Assembly: GCF_000970455.1 (NCBI RefSeq)
Contig: NZ_LAJG01000042.1
Location: 62,001-126,000, forward strand
From: Devosia soli
GTDB taxonomy: Bacteria; Pseudomonadota; Alphaproteobacteria; Rhizobiales; Devosiaceae
Direction of reading: 5' to 3'
Length of the DNA: 64,000 nucleotides
The notes under the pieces were generated by a model that saw only the letters and a list, made by a program, of their open reading frames with translations, did no database searches and was not told the origin of the DNA. A program made the position numbers and the translations under genes. This document shows, in pieces, positions 1-8,579 of the stretch (its first letter is position 1; each line of letters opens with the position of its first letter).

Positions 1-162
1 GATTTCCTGCCCCGGCTCGCGCCGCACCCGGCGCGTATGCCTAGAAATCGAGAGAAGCTGTTCCGAGGTCATTGCACCACAAATGCCCTGGTGCCGTGCT
101 TCACAGCTCTGGCACAGAATGGGCAGGTCCGAATTGTGGATGTCTTTGCGAACCGTCTGCAT
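1..162 (-). CDS. FNR/Crp-family regulator, N-terminal fragment
   Basis: The first 54 codons of a gene that runs off the left edge of the window. The translation starts MQTVRKDIHNSDLPILCQSC and has cysteines at 17, 20 and 28 (C-x2-C-x7-C). This fits the N-terminal iron-sulfur cluster region of FNR/FnrN-type oxygen sensors, which come before a cNMP-like domain and a Crp helix-turn-helix. The start is supported by AGGAG about 8 nt upstream. It is divergent from copA. The family call rests on the cysteine pattern only, because the DNA-binding part is outside the window. Confidence 0.6.
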   Translation of the reverse strand, partial: MQTVRKDIHNSDLPILCQSCEARHQGICGAMTSEQLLSISRHTRRVRREPGQEI

Positions 163-275
163 GGATCAAGCTCCTGACATCGTCTGCAATAGTCCGTCCG
201 TGTCGCCAATATAATCGTCAGAAATGACGCTGTGCCAACTGGTCGCATCGGCGAAAAAAATCGGCGACACGGCTC

Positions 276-306
276 TTGACCTTACCATGATGGGAAGGTC
301 TATCTA
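276..306 (+). promoter_or_regulatory. CueR/MerR-type copper promoter of copA
   Basis: TTGACC at 276-281 and TATCTA at 301-306 are 19 bp apart, the long spacer typical of MerR-family promoters. A 9+5+9 dyad (GACCTTACC at 278-286, GGGAAGGTC at 292-300, one mismatch) fills the spacer and matches the CCTTCC/GGAAGG pattern of CueR operators. cueR lies in the operon it would control. Confidence 0.8.
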
Positions 307-328
307 GTTGAGGACGAGGTAAAGACCA

Positions 329-2593
329 ATGAACACACACGTCCATCACACACCATCACCAACTCCCGTCGCCCTCGACATCGAGGGCATGACCTGCGCC
401 TCCTGCGTGTCACGGGTGGAAAAGGCTCTCCTTAAAGTTCCAGGCGTCGAAGCTGCCTCGGTCAACCTGGCGACTGAACGCGCCACAGTGACTGGCGGCG
501 ATACCGAGGCCCTGCTCAAGGCGGTCGAAAAGGTCGGCTACAAGGGAAGCCTTCGCCAGCCCGAACACGCGGGCCACGGCCACGCTCATCATCACCATGA
601 CGAGGATGCAAAAATCCTCCGCCGCGACCTCATCGTTGCGGCCATCCCTACCATCCCGCTCTTTGCGCTGGAGATGCTGGGCCATCTCTACATGCCCTTC
701 CACATGTGGCTGATCTCCGTCGTCCCGATGAACGTCCTTTATGTGGCCTACTTCATCCTCGCGAGCTTCGTGCTCTTCGTGCCGGGCCTGCGGTTCTTCA
801 AGACCGGTATCCCTGCTCTTTTCCGCGGCGCACCGGAGATGAACTCGCTCGTTGCTCTGGGGGCAGGCGCCGCTTGGCTCTTTTCCAGTGTGGTCACCTT
901 CGCACCGCAGCTCGTACCGGCCGAAACGCGCTATGTCTATTTCGAAGCCGCTGCCGTCATCGTCACACTGATCCTCGTCGGTCGCTGGCTGGAAGCCTTG
1001 GCCAAGGGCCGCACCGGCGATGCCATTCAGCGCCTCGTGCGCGAGCAGGCTAAGACCGCTCGCGTCGAGCACCAGGGAATGGTGCATGAGGTGCCGATCG
1101 AACAGGTCAAGGTCGGCGACATCGTCGTCGTCCGCCCCGGCGAAAAGATCGCCGTCGATGGCGAGCTGGTCGATGGCACGAGCCATGTCAAAGAATCCAT
1201 GATCTCCGGCGAGCCCCTGCCGGTCTCCAAGAAATCCGGAGATACCGTTATCGGCGGCACGCTCAACACTTCAGGCAGCTTCCGCTTCCGCGCCACCAAG
1301 GTCGGCGGAGACACGATGTTGGCCCAGATCATCCGCATGGTCGAAGAGGCACAGGGCGGCAAGTTGCCGATCCAGCGCACCGTTGATCTCATTACTGCCT
1401 GGTTCGTGCCGGCCGTGATGGCGCTTGCTGCTCTGACCTTTGTCGTCTGGTTCATCTGGGGACCTGACCCGGCCATGACCTTCGGCTTCGTCAACGCCGT
1501 TGCCGTCCTGATCATCGCCTGCCCGTGCGCCATGGGTCTTGCGACGCCGACCTCGATCATGGTTGGCACCGGCCGCGCCGCCGAACTCGGCGTCCTCTTC
1601 AGAAAGAGCGAGGCCCTGCAACGCCTGCGCGAGGCCGACGTCGTCGCCTTTGACAAGACCGGTACCCTCACCGAAGGCAAGCCTGTCCTGACGGACCTGA
1701 TCCTCGACGACGATTTCGAACATGACGATGTTCTGTCGCTGGTTGCTGCTGCTGAAAGCCGCTCGGAGCACCCGATCGCCCTTGCGATCGTGGCTGCGGC
1801 GCAAGAGGCTGGCCTCAGCCTGCCTCAGGTCGAGCACTTCGATTCCGACCCCGGTCACGGCGTCATCGCCACCATTGGCGGTCGCAAGGTGCGGGTCGGC
1901 TCGGCCCGCATGATGGAGGGCCTTGATCTTTCCGACTTCGAACACACGCTTCAGCGCTTCGCCGACGAGGGCAAGACGCCCGTCTTCGCCGCCATAGGCG
2001 ACAAGATCGCCGCAGCCATCGTCGTAGCCGACGTGGTAAAGCCGACAAGCACGGCGGTGATAGCCCGCCTGCACGCCCTAGGGCTGCAGACCGCGATGAT
2101 CTCGGGCGACAACAAGCGCACCGCCGCAGCCATTGCCGCCCAGGTCGGCATCGACGAAGTGCGGGCCGAAGTCCTACCCGCCGATAAGGTCGCTGCCATC
2201 AAGGCCCTGCGCCAGGGCGGACGGGTCGTTGCCTATGTCGGCGATGGGATCAACGATGCCCCTGCCCTCGCCGAGGCCGATATCGGCATCGCTGTCGGCA
2301 CCGGCACGGACGCTGCCATCGAGAGCGCCGATGTCGTGCTTCTCGGCGGCAATCTGCAAGGCGTGCTCAATGCGCTGACGGTGAGCCGCGCCACGATGAA
2401 GAACATCTGGGAAAATCTCTTCTGGGCCTTCGGCTACAATGCCGTGCTGATCCCGGTTGCCGCCGGCATCCTTTACCCCGCTTTCGGCATCCTGCTCTCG
2501 CCCATGCTCGGCGCCGGGGCCATGGCCCTGTCCTCCGTCTTCGTCGTCGGCAACGCCCAGCGCCTGCGCGCCATCAAGGGAGAAGCCGCATGA
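329..2593 (+). CDS. copA: Copper-exporting P1B-type ATPase CopA
   Basis: A 754-residue inner-membrane pump that moves Cu(I) out of the cytoplasm at the cost of ATP. It has one N-terminal heavy-metal-associated domain with GMTCASC (Cys23, Cys26). A His-rich linker follows at about residues 80-93, then the membrane helices. The ion-binding CPC motif is at 398-400, the phosphorylated Asp of DKTGT at 442, then SEHPIA and the GDGINDAPA hinge. Length and motif order are normal for CopA. The start follows a CueR-type promoter and a GAGG sequence. The stop overlaps the cueR start (ATGA), so the two are translationally coupled. Specificity for Cu(I) rather than another soft metal is inferred from CPC and the neighbours. 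Confidence 0.95.
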   Translation: MNTHVHHTPSPTPVALDIEGMTCASCVSRVEKALLKVPGVEAASVNLATERATVTGGDTEALLKAVEKVGYKGSLRQPEHAGHGHAHHHHDEDAKILRRDLIVAAIPTIPLFALEMLGHLYMPFHMWLISVVPMNVLYVAYFILASFVLFVPGLRFFKTGIPALFRGAPEMNSLVALGAGAAWLFSSVVTFAPQLVPAETRYVYFEAAAVIVTLILVGRWLEALAKGRTGDAIQRLVREQAKTARVEHQGMVHEVPIEQVKVGDIVVVRPGEKIAVDGELVDGTSHVKESMISGEPLPVSKKSGDTVIGGTLNTSGSFRFRATKVGGDTMLAQIIRMVEEAQGGKLPIQRTVDLITAWFVPAVMALAALTFVVWFIWGPDPAMTFGFVNAVAVLIIACPCAMGLATPTSIMVGTGRAAELGVLFRKSEALQRLREADVVAFDKTGTLTEGKPVLTDLILDDDFEHDDVLSLVAAAESRSEHPIALAIVAAAQEAGLSLPQVEHFDSDPGHGVIATIGGRKVRVGSARMMEGLDLSDFEHTLQRFADEGKTPVFAAIGDKIAAAIVVADVVKPTSTAVIARLHALGLQTAMISGDNKRTAAAIAAQVGIDEVRAEVLPADKVAAIKALRQGGRVVAYVGDGINDAPALAEADIGIAVGTGTDAAIESADVVLLGGNLQGVLNALTVSRATMKNIWENLFWAFGYNAVLIPVAAGILYPAFGILLSPMLGAGAMALSSVFVVGNAQRLRAIKGEAA

Positions 2594-3000
2594 ATATCGG
2601 CCAAGCCGCCGACGCCTCCGGCGTCTCCGCAAAAATGATTCGCTATTATGAGCAGATCGGGCTCATCCGCCCACCCTCGCGTACCGGCAGCAACTACCGT
2701 GTCTATGGCAGTGATGAAGTGCACATTCTGCGCTTCATCCGCCGGGCGCGCACTCTCGGCTTTTCCATCGAGGAAACCGGCGCGCTCCTCGCTCTCTGGC
2801 AGGACAAGACCCGCGCCAGCGCCGAAGTGCGTGACATCGCCTCCGAACACATTTCGGCGCTTGAGACCAAGATTGCCGAACTCGAATCCATGGTTGGGAC
2901 GCTCAAGCATCTCGTCCACTGCTGCCATGGCGACAACCGCCCAGACTGCCCCATTCTCGACGATCTCGCCGGGACCACTGCAAAATCGAAAGGACACTGA
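2590..3000 (+). CDS. cueR: Copper-responsive MerR-family activator CueR
   Basis: A 136-residue cytoplasmic regulator. The winged helix-turn-helix occupies about residues 1-70 ([20 protein letters not shown]), followed by a dimerisation coiled coil near 75-107. The C-terminal metal loop has Cys112 and Cys120, the same positions as the two Cu(I) ligands of E. coli CueR; Cys111 is an extra neighbouring cysteine. It overlaps copA by 4 nt and is followed 1 nt later by the chaperone gene, so it is probably autoregulated from the copA promoter. It likely acts on both 19-bp-spacer promoters here. Confidence 0.93.
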   Translation: MNIGQAADASGVSAKMIRYYEQIGLIRPPSRTGSNYRVYGSDEVHILRFIRRARTLGFSIEETGALLALWQDKTRASAEVRDIASEHISALETKIAELESMVGTLKHLVHCCHGDNRPDCPILDDLAGTTAKSKGH

Positions 3001-3001
3001 C

Positions 3002-3202
3002 ATGACCGAAGCAACAATTCTTACCGTCAACGACATGACCTGCAGCCACTGCGTCGGCACCGTGCGCAAGGCTCTAGAAGAGGCTTTGCCCGGCGCCGAA
3101 ATCAACGTCGATCTCGCGACGCACAAGGTGAGCTTCACCGGGGACCGCGCCAAGGGCGAAGAAGCGATCAAGGAAGCGGGCTACACCCCCGAGCCCGCAT
3201 AA
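3002..3202 (+). CDS. copZ: Copper chaperone, heavy-metal-associated domain protein (CopZ-like)
   Basis: A 66-residue cytosolic protein made of a single ferredoxin-like HMA domain. The metal site MTCSHC has Cys14 and Cys17. Such proteins carry Cu(I) to the HMA domain or membrane entry site of CopA. The chosen ATG lies 1 nt after the cueR stop, with AAAGGACACTG upstream as ribosome-binding site. It is the third gene of the copA-cueR operon. Confidence 0.9.
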   Translation: MTEATILTVNDMTCSHCVGTVRKALEEALPGAEINVDLATHKVSFTGDRAKGEEAIKEAGYTPEPA

Positions 3203-3218
3203 AAGCCCAGATCCATGC

Positions 3219-3249
3219 TTGACCTTGCCATCTGGCAAGGCCGCATGCT
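3219..3249 (+). promoter_or_regulatory. Second CueR-type promoter, upstream of the DUF305 gene
   Basis: TTGACC at 3219-3224 is followed after 19 bp by a weak -10 (CATGCT, 3244-3249). Between them lies a perfect 8+2+8 dyad, CCTTGCCA at 3223-3230 and TGGCAAGG at 3233-3240. The geometry matches the copA promoter, so the secreted protein downstream probably has its own copper-induced transcript. Confidence 0.75.
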
Positions 3250-3272
3250 GGACCAATCAAAGGAGACAAAAA

Positions 3273-3626
3273 ATGAAGTCTGCTCTTTTTGCCCTGGCTC
3301 TGACCGCCCTGGCTTTCCCCGCTTGGGCGCAGGATAACCATGCCGGCCACGGCGCCGCTGCCGCCGAAGAAGCGCCGTCGACCGCCGCTTTTCGCGCCGC
3401 GAACATGTCGATGCACGAAAACATGGACATGGAATATACTGGCAATGCCGACGTCGATTTTCTCCGTGGCATGATCCCGCACCATAAGGGCGCCGTAGCC
3501 ATGGCCAAGGTTGTGCTCGAATATGGCTCCGACCCGGAAGTCAAAAAGCTCGCCGAAGACATCATCGCGGCGCAGGAGAAGGAAATCGCGTTCATGCTAG
3601 ACTGGCTCGCCAAGCACCCGCAATAG
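3273..3626 (+). CDS. Secreted DUF305 (ferritin-like fold) protein, copper-associated
   Basis: 117 residues with a signal peptide (MKSALFALALTALAFPAWAQ, cleavage after AWA). The His/Met-rich mature protein has the DUF305 motif MIPHHKGAVAMA and an N-terminal NHAGHG stretch, plus MSMHENMDME. DUF305 proteins are four-helix secreted proteins often found beside copper genes. Metal binding in the periplasm is likely but unproven. The start was set at the ATG preceded by AAAGGAGAC. The longer frame would begin inside the -35 element of the promoter, so it was rejected. Confidence 0.88.
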   Translation: MKSALFALALTALAFPAWAQDNHAGHGAAAAEEAPSTAAFRAANMSMHENMDMEYTGNADVDFLRGMIPHHKGAVAMAKVVLEYGSDPEVKKLAEDIIAAQEKEIAFMLDWLAKHPQ

Positions 3627-3731
3627 CGCGAGCCAGAGCCAGGCAATCGTGCGGATGCCATGCTACTTCCTGCCAACTCAGATCGGGCATGGAGCCGGCC
3701 CAGATGCCTGGTGACGAAGACAGAAAAATGC

Positions 3732-3786
3732 GACCCGCTTCGTCTATCGAGCCGGCTCTTCTGATCAACCTTAGCCGAAGCGGGTC
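3732..3786. repeat. 11-bp inverted repeat beyond the lacI-type gene
   Basis: GACCCGCTTCG at 3732-3742 and CGAAGCGGGTC at 3776-3786 are perfectly complementary. A small palindrome, GAGCCGGCTC (3750-3759), sits between them. The right arm lies in the last codons of the LacI gene. It could form a terminator-like cruciform between the two convergent genes, but there is no T-tract. Function is uncertain. Confidence 0.45.
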
Positions 3787-4790
3787 ACCGAATTCCGCAC
3801 TATCAGCTCCGCGCGCAAGAGGATTTGCTGCTCATGCGGCTTTTCGCCGGCGAGCAGTTCCAACAGCAATTCCATTGCAGCCTCGCCGATCCTGTGGCGG
3901 GGCTGTTTCATCGTGGTGAGCGAGGGCGTGACGAAGCTCGAAAACGAAATGTCGTCAAAGCCCATGATGGAGAACTGCCGCGGCAAGTCGTAGTGCCGGG
4001 CGTTGAGCGAAATGATCACCCCCAAGGCAGTCGCGTCATTGACGCAGAAGAACGCCGTTGGCAGTGCATCGCGCACGAACATCAGCTCCGCGGCCGCCCG
4101 CCCGCTTTCGGTTGTGCCATCGCCATCGATGATGAGGCGAGGATCGATTGAAATCCCGGCTCCCGCCAGCGCCTTGCGATAACCTTCCTCGCGCAGGCGA
4201 TTGACCTCGCGTGCCCCCGAGCGTCCGACGAAGGCGATCCGCCTGTGCCCTTGTGAAATCAGGTGCTCCGTCGCAATGCGCGCGCCTTCGAAATTGTCGA
4301 CGCCCACATAGGGCACGTCGGCATTGGGCACCGGTTCGTTGACGGCCACCATGGGCGGCAAGCGTCCCTCGGTGCCGTCCTGCCCAAAGCCGTAGGGTAA
4401 ATGACCGGTAAAGAGAATCAGCCCGTCGGCCTGGTTCGAACTGATGAACCGCAGATAGTCCGTCTCGCGCGCGGGGTCGTTCTGCGTATTGCCGATCAGG
4501 ACGCCATAGCCGCGCTTGCTCGCCTCGGTTTCGAGCCCCACCAGAATATTGGAAAAATTCGGATCGCCCACATCGGGCGCCAGAATAAGGATCATGTTGG
4601 ACCGCCGCATGCGCAGCGATCGGGCCATGGCGTTGGTAGTGTAGCCGGTGCGAGCGATCGCTTCGGTCACTTTGCGGCGGGTCTCGTCGGCGACCTTGGT
4701 AGGCTCATTGATGGCGCGGCTGACCGTAGCGATAGACACGCCGGCAAGCGCCGCTACGTCCTCGATCGTGGCCAGTTTCTGGTGCTGCAC
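3771..4790 (-). CDS. LacI/GalR-family transcriptional repressor
   Basis: 339 residues. The N-terminal LacI helix-turn-helix reads ATIEDVAALAGVSIATVSRA with the hinge helix after it (AMARSLR). The rest is a periplasmic-binding-protein-like effector domain (residues about 63-335). It is transcribed away from the sugar ABC operon, and TGTAAA/TTTACA operator sequences lie between the two. It therefore probably represses that operon until its sugar binds. The sugar cannot be read from the sequence. Confidence 0.9.
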   Translation of the reverse strand: MQHQKLATIEDVAALAGVSIATVSRAINEPTKVADETRRKVTEAIARTGYTTNAMARSLRMRRSNMILILAPDVGDPNFSNILVGLETEASKRGYGVLIGNTQNDPARETDYLRFISSNQADGLILFTGHLPYGFGQDGTEGRLPPMVAVNEPVPNADVPYVGVDNFEGARIATEHLISQGHRRIAFVGRSGAREVNRLREEGYRKALAGAGISIDPRLIIDGDGTTESGRAAAELMFVRDALPTAFFCVNDATALGVIISLNARHYDLPRQFSIMGFDDISFSSFVTPSLTTMKQPRHRIGEAAMELLLELLAGEKPHEQQILLRAELIVRNSVTRFG

Positions 4791-4892
4791 TCGTTTAAGC
4801 CCCGCACACCCACTGGCGCCCGTATTCTGCCTCTAGCAGAAGCTAGGCGGAGCGCCAGACCCTCTTCCAAGGTCTATCTGTTTTTGCCGCTG

Positions 4893-4932
4893 TGTAAACC
4901 TTTACATCATTCATGAAAACCTTTACATCATT
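4893..4932. promoter_or_regulatory. Tandem LacI-type operators
   Basis: TGTAAACCTTTACA at 4893-4906 is a LacI-family palindrome (TGTAAA-CC-TTTACA). A 16-bp stretch, AAACCTTTACATCATT, occurs at 4896-4911 and again at 4917-4932, exactly 21 bp (two helical turns) apart. The second copy keeps only the right half-site. Both lie between the divergent repressor and ABC genes. Confidence 0.7.
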
Positions 4933-4987
4933 GCATCAGGACGACGAGCCGGGGTCAACAGGCCGCGTCCATGGGGGAGGTTTTGCG

Positions 4988-6526
4988 ATGAACAGCGCCG
5001 ACGGCACACCTGCGCCTGCCATTCTGTCGGCCAATCGCATTTCCAAATCCTTCGGTGAAATTCCGGTGCTGTTCAGCATCGATTTCGACATCAAGCCCGG
5101 TGAAGTTCACGCCATCATCGGCGAAAACGGCGCCGGCAAGTCCACGCTCATCAAGATTCTCTCCGGCATCGAGCAGCCTACCTCTGGCACCATCACCTAT
5201 GATGGCCAGACGGTAACGCTCCCGCCCGATGGCAAGGCGGAAGGGATGGGCATCGTGCTGATCCATCAGGAACTGAACCTTGCCGAACATCTGACCGCCT
5301 CGGAATCAATCTTTCTCGGCCGCGAGATCAAGCGCTTCGGTTTTCTCGATATCGGCGAGATGCGCAAACGCGCTGCCGCCCTGATGGACACGCTCCATGT
5401 CCGCGTCGACCCTGACGACCGCATCAGCACCCTCTCGGTCGCTGACAAGCAAATGGTCGAGATCGCCAAGGCGATCAGCCGGGACGCACGCGTTCTCATC
5501 ATGGACGAGCCGACTGCCGTGCTTTCGGTGGGCGAAACACAGACGCTGTTCGAACAGATCCGCCGCCTCACTGCCCGTGGCGTCGCCGTCATTTTCATCT
5601 CGCACAAGCTCGATGAGATCATGGAACTGGCCGATCGCGTCACGGTTCTCCGCGATGGCCAGTTGATCGCCACCGTTGGCACCGAGGCGCTAACGCCCGA
5701 TTCCATCGCTCAGATGATGGTCGGCCGCGAGCTTTCCAATCTCTATCCGCCCAAGCACGAACCCGATGTCGATGCACCCGTCGTGCTCGGCGTCCGCAAT
5801 CTGTCGGCCAAGGGCGTTCGCGACATTTCCTTCGACCTGAAACGCGGCGAAATTCTCGGCTTTGCCGGCCTCATCGGTTCGGGCCGCACCGCCGTTGCCG
5901 AAGCCATCGTCGGCCTCAGCCACCGCACTGGCGGCGATATCGCGCTCGATGGCAAGCCGGTCAACTTCACCCAGGTCGCCCAATCGGTCGATGCGGGCCT
6001 TGCCTACATGACCAAGGATCGCAAAGGCAAAGGCCTCTTGCTGAATATGGGCCTCCGGCCAAATCTGACGCTCCTGACGCTCGACAAGCATATCAAGGCC
6101 GGCTTCCTTGATGGCTCCAGCGAGGATCGCGCTCTCGAGCGCGCCGTGCGCCGTTTCGATATCCGTGCGCGCGACGCATCTGTCGCCGTCGGGCGGCTTT
6201 CCGGCGGCAATCAGCAAAAGCTGATGCTGGGCAAGACCATGGAGAGCGAGCCGGATATCATCATCATGGATGAGCCGACCCGCGGCATCGATGTCGGCAC
6301 CAAGCAGCAGATCTATCACATCATCGCCGCGCTCGCTGCCGAGGGCAAATCGATCATCCTCATCTCCTCGGAAATGCAGGAAGTGATCGGCCTCAGCCAC
6401 CGCGTGGTGGTGATGCGCGAAGGCCGTCTGACGGGCGTCCTTGAGGGCGCGGAAATCACCGAAGCAGAAATCATGCGGTACGCCGCTGGCATCAAGAGTG
6501 GAAACGATGAGCGTATCAGCGCCTGA
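4988..6526 (+). CDS. Sugar ABC importer, double ATPase subunit (RbsA/XylG type)
   Basis: 512 residues with two ABC cassettes in tandem. The first has Walker A GENGAGKST, signature-region LSVADKQMVEIAKA and Walker B VLIMDEPTA. The second has the atypical first loop LIGSGRTAVAEA in place of a full Walker A, then LSGGNQQKLMLGK and IIIMDEPTRG. This asymmetry is normal for the CUT2 (ribose/xylose/galactose) class. The start at 4988 is preceded by GGGGGAGG; an upstream in-frame ATG would place the operator inside the gene. It overlaps the permease gene by 20 nt. Confidence 0.92.
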   Translation: MNSADGTPAPAILSANRISKSFGEIPVLFSIDFDIKPGEVHAIIGENGAGKSTLIKILSGIEQPTSGTITYDGQTVTLPPDGKAEGMGIVLIHQELNLAEHLTASESIFLGREIKRFGFLDIGEMRKRAAALMDTLHVRVDPDDRISTLSVADKQMVEIAKAISRDARVLIMDEPTAVLSVGETQTLFEQIRRLTARGVAVIFISHKLDEIMELADRVTVLRDGQLIATVGTEALTPDSIAQMMVGRELSNLYPPKHEPDVDAPVVLGVRNLSAKGVRDISFDLKRGEILGFAGLIGSGRTAVAEAIVGLSHRTGGDIALDGKPVNFTQVAQSVDAGLAYMTKDRKGKGLLLNMGLRPNLTLLTLDKHIKAGFLDGSSEDRALERAVRRFDIRARDASVAVGRLSGGNQQKLMLGKTMESEPDIIIMDEPTRGIDVGTKQQIYHIIAALAAEGKSIILISSEMQEVIGLSHRVVVMREGRLTGVLEGAEITEAEIMRYAAGIKSGNDERISA

Positions 6527-7511
6527 TATTCCGGCAAAACCCAAGCGCGGCTTCCGCCTCGATCTCAAGACTGTGGGGCCGCTCCTGGCGCTCGCCCTGC
6601 TGGTCCTGCTCGGCATCTCGCTTAACGAGAATTTCCTGAGCTACAACAACCTGACCAACGTCCTCGCCCGATCTTCCTTCATTGGTATTATTGCCATCGG
6701 CGCAACCTTCGTGATCACCGCCGGAGGGCTCGACCTCTCAGTCGGCTCCATGGCTGCGGTCATCGCCGGGGTCATGATCATGGTCATGAACTGGCTGATC
6801 CCGACCATGGGCATCGGCTGGGGCGTCGTCATCGCCGGCATGGCGACGGGCATTCTGCTCGGCGGCGTCGCAGGTGTCTTTAACGGCACCATGATCACGC
6901 GAGGGCGCATCGAAGCCTTTATCGTCACCCTCGGCACCATGGGCATTTTCCGCTCGCTCGTGACGTTCCTCGCCGATGGCGGCACGCTGTCGCTGAATTT
7001 CCAGGTCGCCGACGTTTATCGCCCGGTCTACTATGCCGGCCTCCTCGGGGTGCCATGGCCGATCATCGTCTTTGCGCTCGTCGCCATCGGTGGCGAGGTC
7101 GTGATGCGCTATACCGCTTTCGGCCGCTATTGCGCTGCTATCGGCTCGAACGAGCAGGTCGCCCGCTACTCCTCGATCAATGTCGATAACGTGCGGCTCC
7201 TGACCTACATCCTGCAGGGCGTACTCGTCGGCGTCGCGGTGCTGCTTTATGTGCCGCGCCTCGGCTCCGCCTCGAGCACCACGGGCGTCCTCTGGGAACT
7301 CGAAGCCATCGCCGGCGTGATCATCGGCGGCACCACCCTTAAGGGCGGCTATGGCCGGATCTGGGGCACGGTGGTCGGTGTCGTCATCCTCGGCCTCATC
7401 GGCAACATCCTCAATCTTCAGAGCCTCATCAGCCCCTATCTCAACGGGGCCTTCCAGGGCGTCATCATCATTCTTGCCGTGCTGCTGCAGCGCGGGCGCA
7501 AGAACGCCTGA
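6507..7511 (+). CDS. Sugar ABC importer permease (RbsC type)
   Basis: 334 residues, a hydrophobic inner-membrane protein with about 8-10 helices. It has the family motif region ITAGGLDLSVGSM and the cytoplasmic coupling stretch FGRYCAAIGSNEQVARYSSI. It pairs with the double ATPase and the binding protein to form a CUT2 importer. The start at 6507 lies inside the end of the ATPase gene, which suggests coupled translation. An in-frame start 66 nt further upstream would deepen the overlap and adds no recognisable domain. Confidence 0.92.
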   Translation: MSVSAPDIPAKPKRGFRLDLKTVGPLLALALLVLLGISLNENFLSYNNLTNVLARSSFIGIIAIGATFVITAGGLDLSVGSMAAVIAGVMIMVMNWLIPTMGIGWGVVIAGMATGILLGGVAGVFNGTMITRGRIEAFIVTLGTMGIFRSLVTFLADGGTLSLNFQVADVYRPVYYAGLLGVPWPIIVFALVAIGGEVVMRYTAFGRYCAAIGSNEQVARYSSINVDNVRLLTYILQGVLVGVAVLLYVPRLGSASSTTGVLWELEAIAGVIIGGTTLKGGYGRIWGTVVGVVILGLIGNILNLQSLISPYLNGAFQGVIIILAVLLQRGRKNA

Positions 7512-7559
7512 TCATACAGTTTACATCGCCCAACAAAGGGCATTTCGGGAGGACTAAAA

Positions 7560-8510
7560 ATGAAACTGGCAAAAACCCTTCTGGCGTCGGCGGTTGTCGC
7601 TGGCGGCCTCATGGGCTCGGTATTCGCCCAGGATAAGGTGACCATTGGCGTTTCCGTGCCGGCGGCCGACCATGGCTGGACTGGTGGCGTCAACTATTTC
7701 GCCCAGCAGGCGATCGACCGCCTCAGCACCACCTACCCCGATGTCGAATTCGTCTTTGCTTCCGCGCCTGACGCGCCCAAGCAGATCGCCGACATCGAAG
7801 ATATGGTCTCGACCCGCGGCATCGACGCCCTCGTCATCCTGCCAGGTGATCCAGACGCCATGACCTCCGCCATCAAGCAGGTCAAGGATGCTGGCAAGTT
7901 CGTCACCGTCGTCGACCGCCAGCTCTCGATCAATGGCGTCGAAGATCTCTACGTCGCCGGCGACAATCCTGGCCTCGGCGCCAATGCCGCTGCCTATATC
8001 AAGGAACAGCTGCCGGACGGCGGCAACATCGTCATCTTGCGCGGCCTGCCGATCCCGATCGACCAGCAGCGTTTCGATGGCTTCATGTCGGGCATCGAAG
8101 GCAGCAACATCAAGGTTCTCGACGACGAATTCGCCAACTGGAACCGTGATGACGGCTTCAAGGTGATGCAGGACTTCCTGACCCGCTTCCCCGATATCAA
8201 GGCCGTGTGGACCCAGGACGACGACATCTCGCTCGGCGCCATGGAGGCCATCAAGCAAGCCGGCCGTGAAAAGGAAATGTTCATCGTCGGCGGCGCCGGC
8301 ATGCAGCAAATCCTCAACGCCGTCGCCAACGGCGATGCACTCACCCCGGTCGATGTCAGCTACAGCCCGGCGATGATCGCCACGGCAATCGAACTGACGA
8401 CATCGCACCTCGTCGGTGGCGTCCACGTCAATGGCCGTTTCATCCTTGAATCGACCCTGATCACCAAGGACAACGCCGCCGAATTCCTCGATCCAAACAG
8501 CCCGTTCTGA
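7560..8510 (+). CDS. Sugar-binding periplasmic protein of the CUT2 importer
   Basis: 316 residues with a signal peptide (MKLAKTLLASAVVAGGLMGS, cleaved after VFA). The mature part is a type I periplasmic-binding fold, recognisable by KVTIGVSVPAADHGWTGGV, ALVILPGDPDAM and GDNPGLGANAAAYIKE. It delivers the sugar to the permease encoded just upstream. GGGAGGACTAAAA gives a clear ribosome-binding site, and a strong terminator follows. The ligand class is probably a pentose or hexose; nothing in the sequence decides it. Confidence 0.92.
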   Translation: MKLAKTLLASAVVAGGLMGSVFAQDKVTIGVSVPAADHGWTGGVNYFAQQAIDRLSTTYPDVEFVFASAPDAPKQIADIEDMVSTRGIDALVILPGDPDAMTSAIKQVKDAGKFVTVVDRQLSINGVEDLYVAGDNPGLGANAAAYIKEQLPDGGNIVILRGLPIPIDQQRFDGFMSGIEGSNIKVLDDEFANWNRDDGFKVMQDFLTRFPDIKAVWTQDDDISLGAMEAIKQAGREKEMFIVGGAGMQQILNAVANGDALTPVDVSYSPAMIATAIELTTSHLVGGVHVNGRFILESTLITKDNAAEFLDPNSPF

Positions 8511-8531
8511 TCGGCAACAAAAGCGAAAATG

Positions 8532-8558
8532 CAAAGGGCGCCCTCGTGGCGCCCTTTG
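8532..8558. terminator. Intrinsic terminator between convergent genes
   Basis: A perfect 11-bp stem (CAAAGGGCGCC at 8532-8542, GGCGCCCTTTG at 8548-8558) with a 5-nt loop. A-rich sequence on one side and T-rich on the other let it work in both directions, for the sugar operon and for the GGDEF-EAL gene. Confidence 0.75.
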
Positions 8559-8579
8559 TGCTTGCGGGTTGCTCTCGCC

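Noticed and set aside
410..1186. 258-codon open frame on the minus strand within copA
   Set aside because: A GC-rich shadow of a clearly coding gene; composition is Asp/Arg/His-rich with no domain and no ribosome-binding site.
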